A DNA stretch of 64,000 bases from Methylococcus capsulatus str. Texas = ATCC 19069 (GTDB taxonomy: Bacteria > Pseudomonadota > Gammaproteobacteria > Methylococcales > Methylococcaceae): NCBI RefSeq assembly GCF_000424685.1, contig NZ_KE384224.1:542276-606275 (forward strand), read 5' to 3'. The notes under the pieces are model-generated. The model was not told where the DNA came from, made no database searches, and was given only the letters and a program-made list of their open reading frames with translations. This document shows, piece after piece, positions 9,724-19,378 of this stretch (positions are counted from its first letter, which is position 1; each line of letters begins with the position of its first letter). The translations under genes were made by a program, and so were the position numbers.

Positions 9724-11885
9724 AAAGCCGCGGCCCTCAGCCTGTGACGGTAGCTGCGATAGGCCGGAACGACGGCCGCGAGCAGCAGCGCCAACCCCGC
9801 CAGCAGTGGCCACCAGACCGGCCGGTTCCACTCGGCGCGACGCGCCGCGCGCTGCCGCGCGTCGATCTTCAGGTACTTGAGTTTGTTGTTGGCCATCAGG
9901 TTGGGCTTGAGGTTACCGTACCAGGCATGATGCAACGAGAAACCCTTGGGATGCAGCCCGAAAATCCAAGGGGCATCGTGCCGGACCTTTTCCTGCAGGG
10001 CATCGATCACCGCCAGACGCTCCGGACCGTCGTCCAGGTTGCGCATCCGCTCGAACAAGCGGTCGAATTCTTCACTCACATAGTTCGAGGTATTCTCGCC
10101 GCCATTCGGTACCTTGGCATTGCGCCCGTACAGCAGAAAGAAGAAATTCTCCGGATCGGGATAATCGGCATTCCAGCCCCACTGGTAGATCTGGGCGTTA
10201 CCGGCCGCCATCTTTTGCTGGAACTGGTTGTAGTCGGTGGCACGAAACACCAGTTGGACGCCGAGCTTCTCCAATTGCTTGCGGTACCAGGCCAGCAGTG
10301 GCTTGTCGTCCGCCCCATGGGTCGAAAGATCGAGGTACAGCACCAGCGGCTTACCGGTCACGGCATCGACGCCGTTGGGGTAGCCTGCCTCCGCGAGCAG
10401 ACGGCGGGCGGTTTCGATGCTTTTGCGCCGGGGCGCCCCGTCCACCCAATCGTAGACATAAGGATTGATCCCCTTCTCCCCTTCCCGGTAGCCGTAGATG
10501 CCCGGCGGCAGCACGCCTTGCGCCGGCACCCCCCGGCCGTTCATGAAGATGGCGATGAATTCCTCGTAATCCATGGCGATGCTGAGCGCCTGGCGCAGCT
10601 TGCAGTGCGCTTCGTCCAGCCCGCCGACCACCGGGTCGCGCAGGTTGAATCCGAGGTAGTAATCCGATGCCGCGACCGAGGTCTCCAGCCGGATGCCCTT
10701 CTCCAGCATTTCCGGTGTCAGCTCCGGACTGCCCGAGCTGCCGACCTGCACCGCCTGGTCGAAATTGTCCGAAGCAATGCCGGAATAATCGTAATAACCT
10801 TGCAGGAATTTGTTCCAATAAGGGATCGTTTCCTTTTCCAGAACCATGACCACCCGGTCCACCAACGGCAGCAGCCTACCCGCGTCGGCCAGCAGACCGG
10901 CCGGCGCGTCTTCGGGATCGCCCTCGGCCGGGTAGCGGTCCTCGTGAAAGTACGGATTACGCTCCAGCACCATGCGGCGATTGGGGTTGTTCTCCGCCAG
11001 CATATAGGGCCCCGAGCCCACCGGATACCAGTCCAGCGTGATGTTTTTCTCGATCAACCCCGGCTGGGCATAAAACGCATCGGCTTCCCAGGGCATGGGG
11101 GCAAAAAAGCTCATCGCCAGCCAGAAGCGGAACTGTGGATACTTGCCGTTCAGACGGATGACCAGCCGGTGCGGGTCGGGAACCTGGACGCCCTCCAGGG
11201 CATACCTCCGCAGATCGAAGAATTGCCCCTTGGGAGCCGCGAAATAATCCCGCTCCAGAGTGTCGCCCAACGCCTTGAAGCCGACGATGTGCTCCTTCAT
11301 CAGCTCAGCGATCGGCGAATGCAGCGCCGGATGCAGCAGGCGTTTGATCTGGTAGGCGTAATCCTCCGCCGTCAGTTCGCGGGTGCCGGTTTCGGAGAAA
11401 TCCGCCAGGGTTTGGATGCGGGCCAGCTGCTCGGGGCCCAGATGATGATAAAGATACTCGCCTCCCACACCGCGGGCGAAAGCCGGATGCGGCTGGAAGC
11501 GGATGCCGCGTTTCAGACGGAAGTCATACTCGCTGTAGGCGATGGCCGAATCCGGCGTACCGGGCGGCAGGACCCGGCCGCCGGCATCGAGATAGCGGAT
11601 CTCCGGAAGCGCCTCGGCGGTCGCCGGCTCCAGGACATAGGGGCGCTTGAGGTAGTGATACTGCAGCAGCGGCTCGTAGATCTGGCCGAGGATGAGGCTC
11701 TCGTCGGAACTGTAGGCGCGGGCCGGATCGAGGTGCTTGGGGCGTTCGGAAAACGAGGAATACAGGATGTTGCGCTCGGCATCGGCCGCAGGGTAAGGAC
11801 TGTTGAGCGGTCCCTCGCAGCCCGCCAGCCCCAGGGCCGCGAACAGCGTCAGGTAAAGCCCGAGTTGGTTCGATCCGGTACTCAC
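9720..11885 (-). CDS. yejA: extracellular solute-binding protein family 5 (YejA-type), lipoprotein with C-terminal helix
   Basis: This 721-residue periplasmic oligopeptide-binding protein feeds the YejBEF importer. The N-terminus has a lipoprotein signal (LGLAGC, Cys near residue 23). The SBP_bac_5 fold follows, with [37 protein letters not shown], and the later [15 protein letters not shown] and [16 protein letters not shown] segments. Unusually, a strongly hydrophobic helix ([19 protein letters not shown]) lies at the extreme C-terminus after a basic stretch, so the protein may be held in the membrane at both ends. It is the first gene of the operon. Typical YejA proteins are about 600 residues, so this one is long. 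Confidence 0.9.
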   Translation of the reverse strand: MSTGSNQLGLYLTLFAALGLAGCEGPLNSPYPAADAERNILYSSFSERPKHLDPARAYSSDESLILGQIYEPLLQYHYLKRPYVLEPATAEALPEIRYLDAGGRVLPPGTPDSAIAYSEYDFRLKRGIRFQPHPAFARGVGGEYLYHHLGPEQLARIQTLADFSETGTRELTAEDYAYQIKRLLHPALHSPIAELMKEHIVGFKALGDTLERDYFAAPKGQFFDLRRYALEGVQVPDPHRLVIRLNGKYPQFRFWLAMSFFAPMPWEADAFYAQPGLIEKNITLDWYPVGSGPYMLAENNPNRRMVLERNPYFHEDRYPAEGDPEDAPAGLLADAGRLLPLVDRVVMVLEKETIPYWNKFLQGYYDYSGIASDNFDQAVQVGSSGSPELTPEMLEKGIRLETSVAASDYYLGFNLRDPVVGGLDEAHCKLRQALSIAMDYEEFIAIFMNGRGVPAQGVLPPGIYGYREGEKGINPYVYDWVDGAPRRKSIETARRLLAEAGYPNGVDAVTGKPLVLYLDLSTHGADDKPLLAWYRKQLEKLGVQLVFRATDYNQFQQKMAAGNAQIYQWGWNADYPDPENFFFLLYGRNAKVPNGGENTSNYVSEEFDRLFERMRNLDDGPERLAVIDALQEKVRHDAPWIFGLHPKGFSLHHAWYGNLKPNLMANNKLKYLKIDARQRAARRAEWNRPVWWPLLAGLALLLAAVVPAYRSYRHRLRAAAL

Positions 11886-11913
11886 TAATCCGAGCCCATG
11901 AAAAAGGTGGGCA

Positions 11914-11919
11914 ATTATA
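11914..11919 (-). promoter_or_regulatory. candidate -10 box of the yej-serB operon
   Basis: The minus strand reads TATAAT here, 28 bases upstream of the yejA start, in the 131-base gap between divergent yejA and fabI. It is a perfect sigma-70 -10 hexamer in otherwise GC-rich sequence, but no good -35 is seen at 16-18 bases. The call rests on that match and the position. Confidence 0.42.
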
Positions 11920-12016
11920 CGCGAACCCTGCGGACACGATAGCGCTGGACAGCCCTTGGACCCTTGGCAGATACTCTGCGCCTTTTCCCCAAGACCCCAT
12001 CCCGAAGGAGCATCCC

Positions 12017-12799
12017 ATGGGCTTCATGCAAGACAAGCGCGTACTCATCGTCGGCGTAGCCAGCAACCGTTCGATCGCCTGGGGCATCGCCGAAGCGATG
12101 AAGGCGCAAGGCGCGGAAATCGCTTTCACCTACCAGAACGAGAAGCTCAAGGAACGCGTGGAAAAACTGGCCGCCGAATGCGGCTCCTCCATCGTCCTGC
12201 CCTGCGACGTCTCCAATGACGCCGAAATCGATCAGGTGTTCGTCGATCTGCGCAAGCACTGGGACGGGCTCGACTGCATCGTCCATTCGGTGGCCTTCGC
12301 CCCCCGCGAAGCCCTGGAAGGCTCCTACATCGACTCGGTCACCCGCGAGAACTTCCGCATCGCCCACGACATCAGCTCCTACAGCTTCGCCGCCCTGGCC
12401 AAGGCCGGCCGGACGATGATGGCCGGCCGCAACGGCTCCCTGCTCACCCTGTCCTATCTGGGAGCAGAACGCGCCGTCCCCAACTACAACGTGATGGGCG
12501 TCGCCAAGGCCAGCCTGGAAGCCAACGTCCGCTACCTCGCCTATTCGCTGGGACCGGAAGGTACCCGGGTGAACGCCGTCTCCGCCGGCGCCATCCGGAC
12601 GCTGGCCGCCTCAGGCATCGCCAACTTCAGGGAAATGCTGGCGAAGGCCGAACAGGCCTCGCCGCTGCGGAAGAACGTCACCATCGAAGAAGTCGGCAAC
12701 GCCGCCGCCTTCCTCTGCTCGGACCTCGCCTCCGGCATCACCGGCGAAATCCTCTACGTGGATGCCGGCTACAACTTCGTTGGCTTGTCGAGTTTTTGA
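12017..12799 (+). CDS. fabI: enoyl-[acyl-carrier-protein] reductase (NADH)
   Basis: A 260-residue SDR-family FabI, the last reductive step of type II fatty acid elongation. The N-terminus has the altered glycine motif [13 protein letters not shown] typical of FabI. The catalytic residues Tyr147, Tyr157 and Lys164 ([19 protein letters not shown]) are spaced as in E. coli FabI (Tyr146/Tyr156/Lys163). The [12 protein letters not shown] loop and the C-terminal [13 protein letters not shown] are also present. A ribosome-binding site (GAAGGAG) precedes the ATG. It is transcribed away from yejA and is followed by a strong hairpin. Confidence 0.96.
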   Translation: MGFMQDKRVLIVGVASNRSIAWGIAEAMKAQGAEIAFTYQNEKLKERVEKLAAECGSSIVLPCDVSNDAEIDQVFVDLRKHWDGLDCIVHSVAFAPREALEGSYIDSVTRENFRIAHDISSYSFAALAKAGRTMMAGRNGSLLTLSYLGAERAVPNYNVMGVAKASLEANVRYLAYSLGPEGTRVNAVSAGAIRTLAASGIANFREMLAKAEQASPLRKNVTIEEVGNAAAFLCSDLASGITGEILYVDAGYNFVGLSSF

Positions 12800-12805
12800 G
12801 CCCGG

Positions 12806-12832
12806 CGGTGGAGCCGCAAATCGGCTCCACCG
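12806..12832 (+). terminator. hairpin after fabI
   Basis: A perfect 11-base inverted repeat (CGGTGGAGCCG, 12806-12816, and its complement, 12822-12832) with a five-base loop lies seven bases after the fabI stop. No clear T-run follows, so it may act as a transcript-end stabiliser as much as a classic terminator. Confidence 0.6.
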
Positions 12833-13461
12833 AATCCACCATCCCGTTGCATGTCTACTCTTGCAGGGAACCCGGACGAACGTCCGCTCTTGGGGACTCC
12901 GAGCCGGCTCATTTTCCGGCAACCACCGCTGCAGTCTCTCCTCACTGGAGTCGCCACATGTTCGACGTTCGCCACCGAACGCCGCGACTTCCTGATCAGC
13001 GATTGGGGCAACCGGATTTCTGAGCCGGTGCCTGAATCTGCGTAGTGAGCACACTGCCCTCTTGCCCGTCACGCGTCGAGAGAACTCGGCAGACCCGGCG
13101 GAATGAATCCCTTGAAGGGTTTTGTGGGCCCCAGACAGCCTTGAAACTTCGCATTTGCCCCGATGTAGGCTGAATCCGAAACCAGAACCTCCCGAAACTT
13201 CTTGAGGTTCCACTCAGCCACGCTCCCCAAGCCAATACCCTTCAGCGAACCATCCGCCACGCTTTTCATGGGGCCACAGCCCACAATATTGGACTCCAAA
13301 AACAAAAGATTGAAATATTGCCACAAACGATACAGACAGCAATATTAAATCCTTGCCTATTGGTCCTTCTATAGGACGCCTATTCCGCCATCAAAGAGCA
13401 GTGCAGAAATAGATGGATAAGCGCGTTACAATACGAATAATGCCATGCACAATGAAATAAG
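12833..13461. other. 629-base stretch without a recognised gene
   Basis: No recognisable protein family or RNA was seen. On the minus strand, 13069-13326 is open for 85 residues and includes VAEWNLKKFREVLVSDSAYIGANAKFQG, which looks protein-like, but I recognise no family and no convincing ribosome-binding site. The right part (about 13300-13460) is AT-richer than the surroundings. It may hold a gene remnant. Confidence 0.4.
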
Positions 13462-13875
13462 TTACTTGAGAATCAGTTTGCTGGAAACGCGGCGACTGGC
13501 GCCTGCAATCACGCCATCCCCTGAGGTCAGAATGTAGGTCATACTATCGCCGTTGGGGCTGACATAGATTTTGTAGACGCTGCCTGAATTATAGGTAACA
13601 GTGCCGTGACAATCCTCACCAATGACATAGGTCGCGGTATCGCCAGCACTCACACGCCCCAGACTATCGGTATAATTGTTGACTACGTTACCGGCGCCGT
13701 TATAGGACTCCATCCCGCTTTCGGCATACGGCTCACCCGCATAATACCCTTGACTGGAATACGTATATGTGCCTTTGAGTGTTTTGATGGAGCAATACTC
13801 CTTGCTGGCTATTTCGAAAGAAGCGCCAAAGCCCAGCATGGAAACACATACGCATAACATCAACTTGGTTTTCAT
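13462..13875 (-). CDS. small secreted protein of unknown function
   Basis: A 137-residue protein with a signal peptide (MKTKLMLCVCVSMLGFGASF, cleavage likely around residues 20-25). The mature part is a Gly/Ser/Tyr/Thr-rich beta-type sequence: LKGTYTYSSQGYYAGEPYAE, YNGAGNVVNN, DCHGTVTYNSG and SPNGDSMTYILTSG. The pattern (GTY-Y-S-x-G, then GxG, then DCxGTxT) resembles short secreted proteins seen in several environmental proteobacteria that have no assigned role. The two mature-domain Cys (YCSI and DCHG) could form a disulfide. It lies downstream of the large secreted protein gene in the same orientation, about 160 bases apart. Function is not known. Confidence 0.72.
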   Translation of the reverse strand: MKTKLMLCVCVSMLGFGASFEIASKEYCSIKTLKGTYTYSSQGYYAGEPYAESGMESYNGAGNVVNNYTDSLGRVSAGDTATYVIGEDCHGTVTYNSGSVYKIYVSPNGDSMTYILTSGDGVIAGASRRVSSKLILK

Positions 13876-13953
13876 AATTTATCCCCCTGACGGAGCTTTA
13901 TTAGTATCGTCATCCGGATTTCTCCACCACCGGTCACCAACGATCCCGTAAAT

Positions 13954-13974
13954 CGGGATAAAGACTCTATCCCG
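13954..13974 (-). terminator. hairpin with a competing partner between two secreted-protein genes
   Basis: A 7-base inverted repeat (CGGGATA, 13954-13960, and TATCCCG, 13968-13974) with a 7-base loop lies between the end of the large secreted-protein gene and the start of the small one. The left arm can instead pair with an adjacent ATCCCG at about 13943-13948, so two mutually exclusive hairpins are possible. It may be a terminator or attenuator; no T-run is evident. Confidence 0.38.
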
Positions 13975-14036
13975 CCCCGAGTTACAGGACTGCAGTCCAT
14001 TGCTATTTGCCCAGCGTTTACCGATGAGCGCACATA

Positions 14037-17000
14037 TTAAGGGCGGACTCCAGACGTGAAGGTCCCTGAAAGCAGGACTGATTGCGTTACCGGCGTCCCC
14101 GTGTAGTTGATGGCAACGACGTCCATCTTCTTGGGCGTCTTGTCACCTTTCGTGATCTTCGCGTCACAATACGTATTGGGATTGATATCCGGATTGTGTT
14201 GCGTATTGCAGGATGCCTGAAATTGTCCGCCGAACGTCAGCGAATAGTTGAGCGGCTTGCCAGACGTGATGATGGCTTTCGGCCAGGTAACATGGACGGT
14301 CACCCCGTCCGGCATCAGCTCGCCAGTCACCTTGGCACCATTCGGCCAGAATACCGCATCGGGATCAGGCCCGTTTTTCGGTGGTTGAGCGATCGAAACA
14401 CCGACCCGCGGCATATTCACATAGTCGAGTCCCATGTATACCACGTCGCGCGCAAGTGGCGCCCCGGCCCATACGGCCGATACGTTCACATTGTTGCAAA
14501 AACCGGAAACACTGAAATACGGGCTCGAATTATCGATACAATACTGCAGATCCTTTGCATTGAGGTCTGAGGTCACCGGAGGTGCGCCGGTGTGCTTCTT
14601 TCCTGTCGGAAAACCCCACAGAGTGGTCCAGTCCGTCACCTTCGAACCGGTGTAAATATCGATGATACCGGTCTTCTTTTCCGGCGCCATGCTCAGCTTC
14701 AGTTCGTCGCCAAACTTATCCTTCGCCACGATTTCGCACGGCAGATAGCCTTTCGCAGTGTCGTACACCAAGGGGAGCGTCTGGGCCCCCGGACCCCGGA
14801 TCGGGACCTGATGGCCGCAAGTCGTCAGGCTGACCCAGTTATTGGCCTGCGGAACATCGGCTTTCTTCAGGGCGATCTGATCGTACAGTCGCGCTTCACC
14901 GGCGGACCAGCCCGTGTCCACGTCGAAGTTCAGAACACTGATCGCCTGTTCACTGACCGCATCGACGTTGAGCGCCTGCGCAGGGAAAACGTCCGCGGGC
15001 TTGTTGAGGAAAACACGGTCGATCAAATCCTGATAGGTGTGGTTCTTACCCTTGCTGTTCTCTTTTTCCTGGGCCGCCAGAGCCTCCAGATCGGTCTTCG
15101 TGGTCAGCGGATTGGTCAGCTGCCACGTACCGTTGGCGTCGTGTCCGAGCACGGCCAGCTTATCGCCCTCCCTGAGCAGGAACGGACGCTTGCCGTGGCT
15201 TTCGGCGACCTGCTCCAGCTTGGCCCTTATGGCCTCGATGCTGGTACCGGTATTCAGCCAAGCCAGGCTGAACTGATCCCGGTTATATCCCCAGGTCACC
15301 GTGTATTGCTGGTAAGGATCGTAAGGGCGTTTGTTCTCCAGCGCGGTAACGCCGCCGGCATCGACGGTGAAGCCGGACGCCGCATCACGGAAGTTGCCGT
15401 ATTTGTCGTCGATCGAGAAGGAGTACGACACTGAACCCAGGCCGTCTTTGCCACTGTCGTGCACCAACCTGGTATAGGGATTGAGGTTGAACTGGCTGTC
15501 GTACGGCGCGGCGAAGGTCAGGAACGGATCGAACTGCCACTGTTGTACGTCCGCCTTGGGTACGCTGGGATGGTTAGGATCGTATGGATCATTGGCCTCA
15601 AAGGCGACGCCGCGCAGAAGCGCCTGCACGCGCCCCGGGAGGTCTCCTCCCAGCACTTTCGAATCATAGCCTACGATTTGCTGGATGATACAGAAATTCT
15701 TAGTATTCTCATCCGTCGGGTATGGCGCTTTCGGGAACCCGCACTTCTCCCAGACCTTCGCTTGATTTGGATTGAATCCATCGACGGGATCGTTGGTAAA
15801 ATGATCCCATACGACCTTCACACTTTCCTGGAATTTCTCGCAAAAATACTGATGCCTGAAAGTGCAGTCCTGAACGGCCTTCTTGCTGTCGTACCTGCAG
15901 ACATGATCTGGCCACTTCAGCTGCTCCAAATTATTCTTATCTGCGCAAAATCCTGGATTGTCTTTCTGTTTCACCCAATACATCCAACGGTCGATATAGG
16001 GCTGCACCAGCGGATTACCAGGCTTTTTCATTTTCTCGTCATACCGCACGCCGGTAATCAGAGTCCCCTTGTCAGTGACATAGTTGGTCCCCGTGTAGTA
16101 ATTCGTCGAAGGACCACGTGTCAGGGTCATATCGATACTATTATAACCACCAGGAAAGTGCGGAATTATAGTGTTACCGGCGTTCTTTCCCAATTCCTTG
16201 GGCAGCAGATCGCTGAAGGTATTTATTTCTTTATTTTGGGAATTGAAATACTGACTCGTGTAAGCAGCGAATACGGGCCAGACATTTTTCCTTCCACCGC
16301 GGCCGTCCGGATCGGTAAGGAAGCCGTCTATCCGCTTTTTGAATTGAGCCAGGTCGTTGACTCCATTCGCGTTGACGGTAGCGGCGGAGCCGCCCATGTA
16401 GCCCGTAGCGCCATGATTGGCGACGGAGCCGGCCACGGGAATATACAATTCGTCGACCATGGACACATCGATGTCCGCCATCGGATCGCCGGTATCCATG
16501 TTTTGATCCGTGGGATTGTCCGCATCGAAGGTGAATTCGGCCAACTGCGCCGGCGCATCCACGGAATAGCTGGCACCGGACACACCTGTCATGCAGTTTC
16601 CCTTGACTGCCTCACTTTCTACGGTATTGTCCCCCTTGTAACAATCGACAACTTCCGACGGATGCGTCGGATCGTCAAATTTGGTGATGACTTTTGTCTG
16701 CAAAGGGTCCAATTTGACTATATTGGCCTCGTACGTTTTTAGAGCCACTGGAAAAATATAGACACGGCCGCTCTGATACCAGCAATTCTTGTCGACCGTC
16801 TTCCCGCCGACATTCACCTGTTTTTGGTCACGCGGAATCCAGACGGTTATTTTCTTGCCCGCAGGCAACCCTTCTGTCTTCACGTCATAGTTGATGATGA
16901 TCCGCCTGTCCCCAGTGGCCGCGGCGCCGTCGCAGATGTCTGCCGGGACCTGGATGACAGGATAGACAGTAAATGGAAAATCGTTCTGGAACGTGATATA

Positions 17001-17108
17001 GCGATTGTACTTGTCGTCCGCCTTCTTGGCTTCCGCCGGCGGAACCGCCAGCGACAGCAGGCACAAGGCGGGGACCGCCAAACGCAGATAGCTCATTGGC
17101 TGCTTCAT
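14037..17108 (-). CDS. large secreted Cys-containing protein of unknown function
   Basis: A 1023-residue protein with a clear Sec signal peptide (LRLAVPALCLLSLAVPPAEA, cleavage after AEA at about residue 25). The start at 17108 is favoured by GAGGAG nine bases upstream; an in-frame ATG nine bases earlier has no spacing for it. The early mature region (ITFQNDFPFTVYPVIQVP, then LPAGKKITVWIP and WYQSGRVYIFPV) faintly recalls the beta-sandwich start of thaumatin/GH64-like folds. The rest, rich in Asp, Tyr, Pro and Gly with about sixteen scattered Cys, matches nothing I recognise. No transmembrane or anchor motif is seen at the C-terminus (ends SGTFTSGVRP), so secretion to the periplasm or beyond is expected. 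It has a long upstream region and a LuxR-type regulator gene before it. Confidence 0.7.
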   Translation of the reverse strand: MKQPMSYLRLAVPALCLLSLAVPPAEAKKADDKYNRYITFQNDFPFTVYPVIQVPADICDGAAATGDRRIIINYDVKTEGLPAGKKITVWIPRDQKQVNVGGKTVDKNCWYQSGRVYIFPVALKTYEANIVKLDPLQTKVITKFDDPTHPSEVVDCYKGDNTVESEAVKGNCMTGVSGASYSVDAPAQLAEFTFDADNPTDQNMDTGDPMADIDVSMVDELYIPVAGSVANHGATGYMGGSAATVNANGVNDLAQFKKRIDGFLTDPDGRGGRKNVWPVFAAYTSQYFNSQNKEINTFSDLLPKELGKNAGNTIIPHFPGGYNSIDMTLTRGPSTNYYTGTNYVTDKGTLITGVRYDEKMKKPGNPLVQPYIDRWMYWVKQKDNPGFCADKNNLEQLKWPDHVCRYDSKKAVQDCTFRHQYFCEKFQESVKVVWDHFTNDPVDGFNPNQAKVWEKCGFPKAPYPTDENTKNFCIIQQIVGYDSKVLGGDLPGRVQALLRGVAFEANDPYDPNHPSVPKADVQQWQFDPFLTFAAPYDSQFNLNPYTRLVHDSGKDGLGSVSYSFSIDDKYGNFRDAASGFTVDAGGVTALENKRPYDPYQQYTVTWGYNRDQFSLAWLNTGTSIEAIRAKLEQVAESHGKRPFLLREGDKLAVLGHDANGTWQLTNPLTTKTDLEALAAQEKENSKGKNHTYQDLIDRVFLNKPADVFPAQALNVDAVSEQAISVLNFDVDTGWSAGEARLYDQIALKKADVPQANNWVSLTTCGHQVPIRGPGAQTLPLVYDTAKGYLPCEIVAKDKFGDELKLSMAPEKKTGIIDIYTGSKVTDWTTLWGFPTGKKHTGAPPVTSDLNAKDLQYCIDNSSPYFSVSGFCNNVNVSAVWAGAPLARDVVYMGLDYVNMPRVGVSIAQPPKNGPDPDAVFWPNGAKVTGELMPDGVTVHVTWPKAIITSGKPLNYSLTFGGQFQASCNTQHNPDINPNTYCDAKITKGDKTPKKMDVVAINYTGTPVTQSVLLSGTFTSGVRP

Positions 17109-17890
17109 TGTTCTCATCTCCTCAATAGACAGTGCGTCGTAAAACTGACCGACTCCACTGCTCTTTACCTTCCGTATCCTGCCCCTTTCGGGCTCCCTAT
17201 TCTGTAGGCACGCACCCCGACACTTTTTTGGCACCATGGGTCGTGATTAGTTCCCGTCTTCTGCACTTACGCCCACTAAGACTCTATCGCCCCAAGGCCA
17301 GAAATTTCCTGAAGACACACCGAATGCGGGGACGGTGAACATCCTCTATCCAGAGGTGCCCGGGAGTCTTGGCTCGACGGCCCGGCCGCGCTCAGGCTGG
17401 TGCACCTTCCATTCATCTGCAAAGGACGTTGAAACTGGTCTTCGCCCTGATATCCGATCCTGAACCGGCTGGGGGTGTATGGCACTGCGACGCCGATCCG
17501 TTCGTTAGCGGGCGGATGGGAGATTTGATTGATGTCGAAGGGCGCGTCCGCTTGACGTGGCCCTTTTGCCGTAGAACAGGATTGCGCCCCTGGTCATTTG
17601 GGAGCGTCATTATCGATCGTTATGTTCATCGTGCCGGCCCAAACTCCCCAAAATACAACTGAATTGGTTTTTTTTAGAGCGCGAAACGAACTTCGGTTCC
17701 TTTTTACCAAACCGAACAGTTTTAATTTCGCCTTGAATCGACGAAACCTATTCCGTCAACCGTATGGAATCTTACGGTTCTGTTGAGGGGGGTTCCGTTT
17801 CCGGACGACGCTTCCGAACAAAAGGAGGAATGGAATATAAACCACATGTTGACCATGGGAACAGTCTCTGTACAGAGACGGATCCCGTGG
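17109..17890. other. 782-base upstream region of the large secreted-protein gene
   Basis: No gene is recognised between the regulator stop and the start of the large secreted-protein gene, both on the minus strand. The part at 17640-17790 is clearly AT-rich, with runs of T and A, against a GC-rich background, and is the most likely place for promoter or operator sites. No specific site could be assigned. Confidence 0.45.
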
Positions 17891-18658
17891 TCAGCACCCC
17901 AGCCACAACGCCACGAGGCCAGTCCGACCCTTTACGCCGAACTTCCTATAGATGCGGGTAGCGTAGGTATGCACTGTGTTGGATGTGAGGCCGAGCCGCT
18001 CGGCGATCTCAGCCTCGGAGGCGCCGCCGAGCAGCGCACTGAGCAGCCGCCGCTCGGCGGGGGTGAGAGGCTGCGAAGCGATCATGAGACCATGATGGAG
18101 AGCGAGCTGCCGGTGGAACCATTTCAGTGCCCGACCTGCCCGCTCCAGAAGGGCACGCTCGACTTCTCCGAACAGAGGCGCTTCCGGACTGACGCGCTCG
18201 AAGCCGAACCAGGATTCCAGACCGCTGTTGACCGGCGTCGCCATGTAGCAGACATCGCGGATACCGAAAGGCTTGAACAGGCTGCGATAGAACTCGCCGT
18301 CGTACCAGCCGGGTGGCACGATTTCGTGCTGGATGCTGACGCGGAAGCGGCCGGCATGACGCAAATTGGCAACGATGCTGGGGTCGATGTCACCCCGTTC
18401 GAGACGGCGGCGATGCTCCGCATAGGCCGCATCCCGCTCGGGGTGGGGGTGAAGATAGCGAATGGCGCAGACCCGCCAGCCGTCGATCGGATCGTCCCGG
18501 CAGTCCAGGCGCACCGCGCCGAACCAGCATGCCTGCTGGGCGCCGATGATCCCGCACAATGAAGCCATGGCATGGTCGAGCGCCTCATTGACACGGGTCG
18601 GGCCGAATTCGGCGAGTCCGTCCCACAGGTCGTGAATCTGCTGTTGTTTCGACGCCAT
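17891..18658 (-). CDS. LuxR-family transcriptional regulator
   Basis: A 255-residue protein ending in a LuxR/FixJ helix-turn-helix: LTPAERRLLSALLGGASEAEIAERLGLTSNTVHTYATRIYRKFGVKGR, about residues 195-245. The HTH hallmarks are all there (AEIAERLGLTSNTV and the KFGV end). The N-terminal 190 residues form a possible sensory domain with WFGAVRLDC, SIQHEIVPPGWYDGEFYRSLF and YMATPVNSGLESWFGFER; I cannot name it and it does not look like a phospho-acceptor receiver. A GTG 24 bases upstream (18682) is an alternative start. The gene lies upstream of the large secreted protein in the same orientation, so control of that gene is possible but not shown. Confidence 0.83.
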   Translation of the reverse strand: MASKQQQIHDLWDGLAEFGPTRVNEALDHAMASLCGIIGAQQACWFGAVRLDCRDDPIDGWRVCAIRYLHPHPERDAAYAEHRRRLERGDIDPSIVANLRHAGRFRVSIQHEIVPPGWYDGEFYRSLFKPFGIRDVCYMATPVNSGLESWFGFERVSPEAPLFGEVERALLERAGRALKWFHRQLALHHGLMIASQPLTPAERRLLSALLGGASEAEIAERLGLTSNTVHTYATRIYRKFGVKGRTGLVALWLGC

Positions 18659-18724
18659 GTGGACCGCCGGGTCGTGGGCCACCGCCCCGGTTCGGAGCCG
18701 GCCGGAGGGACGATTTTGACGGAC

Positions 18725-18937
18725 TCAGTGCCGGCAGCCGCAGCCGCCCGCACCGCAGCCATGTCCGGTCGCGGGCTGCGAAGAATGGCTCGATCCGCCG
18801 TGCACGGCGGGTGCTGAAAGCTTCTTGATCACCGATTCGGAACCACAGTGCGGACAGACGGGCAAGGGATCGCTGATTTTCTGCATCACGGTGAAATCTC
18901 GGCTGCAGGACCGGCAGGCATAGTCGTAGGTAGGCAT
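18725..18937 (-). CDS. FmdB-family zinc ribbon protein
   Basis: A 70-residue protein starting MPTYDYACRSCSRDF, the standard FmdB start. Zinc-ligand Cys pairs are at residues 8/11 and 28/31 (CPHCG). The tail is rich in Gly, Cys and His and ends GCGCRH, which could bind further metal. The family was named for a regulator of formamidase and amidase genes, but its biochemical role is unclear. It is 14 bases downstream of hemJ and probably co-transcribed with it. Confidence 0.87.
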   Translation of the reverse strand: MPTYDYACRSCSRDFTVMQKISDPLPVCPHCGSESVIKKLSAPAVHGGSSHSSQPATGHGCGAGGCGCRH

Positions 18938-18951
18938 TCGATGCTTCTCCT

Positions 18952-19374
18952 TCAGAAGGGTTTCAAACTGGCGAGCAGGACGATGGCGAAAAGAAACAGC
19001 ACCGGGACTTCGTTGATCCAGCGGTAGAACAAATGGCTGCGCCTGTTGCGGTCTTCGGCGAACGACCGCAGCCATTGCCAGCACAGGACGTGGTAGCCGA
19101 CCAGCAGTGCCACCAGGACCAGTTTGACATGCAGCCAACCGCTGCCGCCGTAAACTGCCCAGGCATAGTCGGCCAACATCCAGACACCGAACAGGAGGGT
19201 CAGAAGCATCGCCGGCGTCATGATTCCCCAGAACAGTTTTCTTTCCATGATCTTGAACCGGGCGATACCCACCGCATCGGAGGTCATGGTGTGGTAGACG
19301 AACAAGCGCGGCAGATAGAACAGACCGGCGAACCACGTCACCATGAAGATCAGGTGAAAAGCTTTCAGCCACAT
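18952..19374 (-). CDS. hemJ: protoporphyrinogen IX oxidase HemJ
   Basis: A 140-residue four-helix membrane protein of the HemJ/CopD-like family that oxidises protoporphyrinogen to protoporphyrin in heme synthesis. Family features seen are the N-terminal KAFHLIFMVTWFAGLFYLPRLFVYH, RFKIMERKLFWGIMTPAM, the WLHVKLVLVALLVGYH helix with its conserved Lys, and WINEVPVLFLFAIV at the C-terminus. Length agrees with the family. It lies four bases after the TlpA-like gene and before fmdB, suggesting a small operon. Confidence 0.9.
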   Translation of the reverse strand: MWLKAFHLIFMVTWFAGLFYLPRLFVYHTMTSDAVGIARFKIMERKLFWGIMTPAMLLTLLFGVWMLADYAWAVYGGSGWLHVKLVLVALLVGYHVLCWQWLRSFAEDRNRRSHLFYRWINEVPVLFLFAIVLLASLKPF

Positions 19375-19378
19375 GCGC

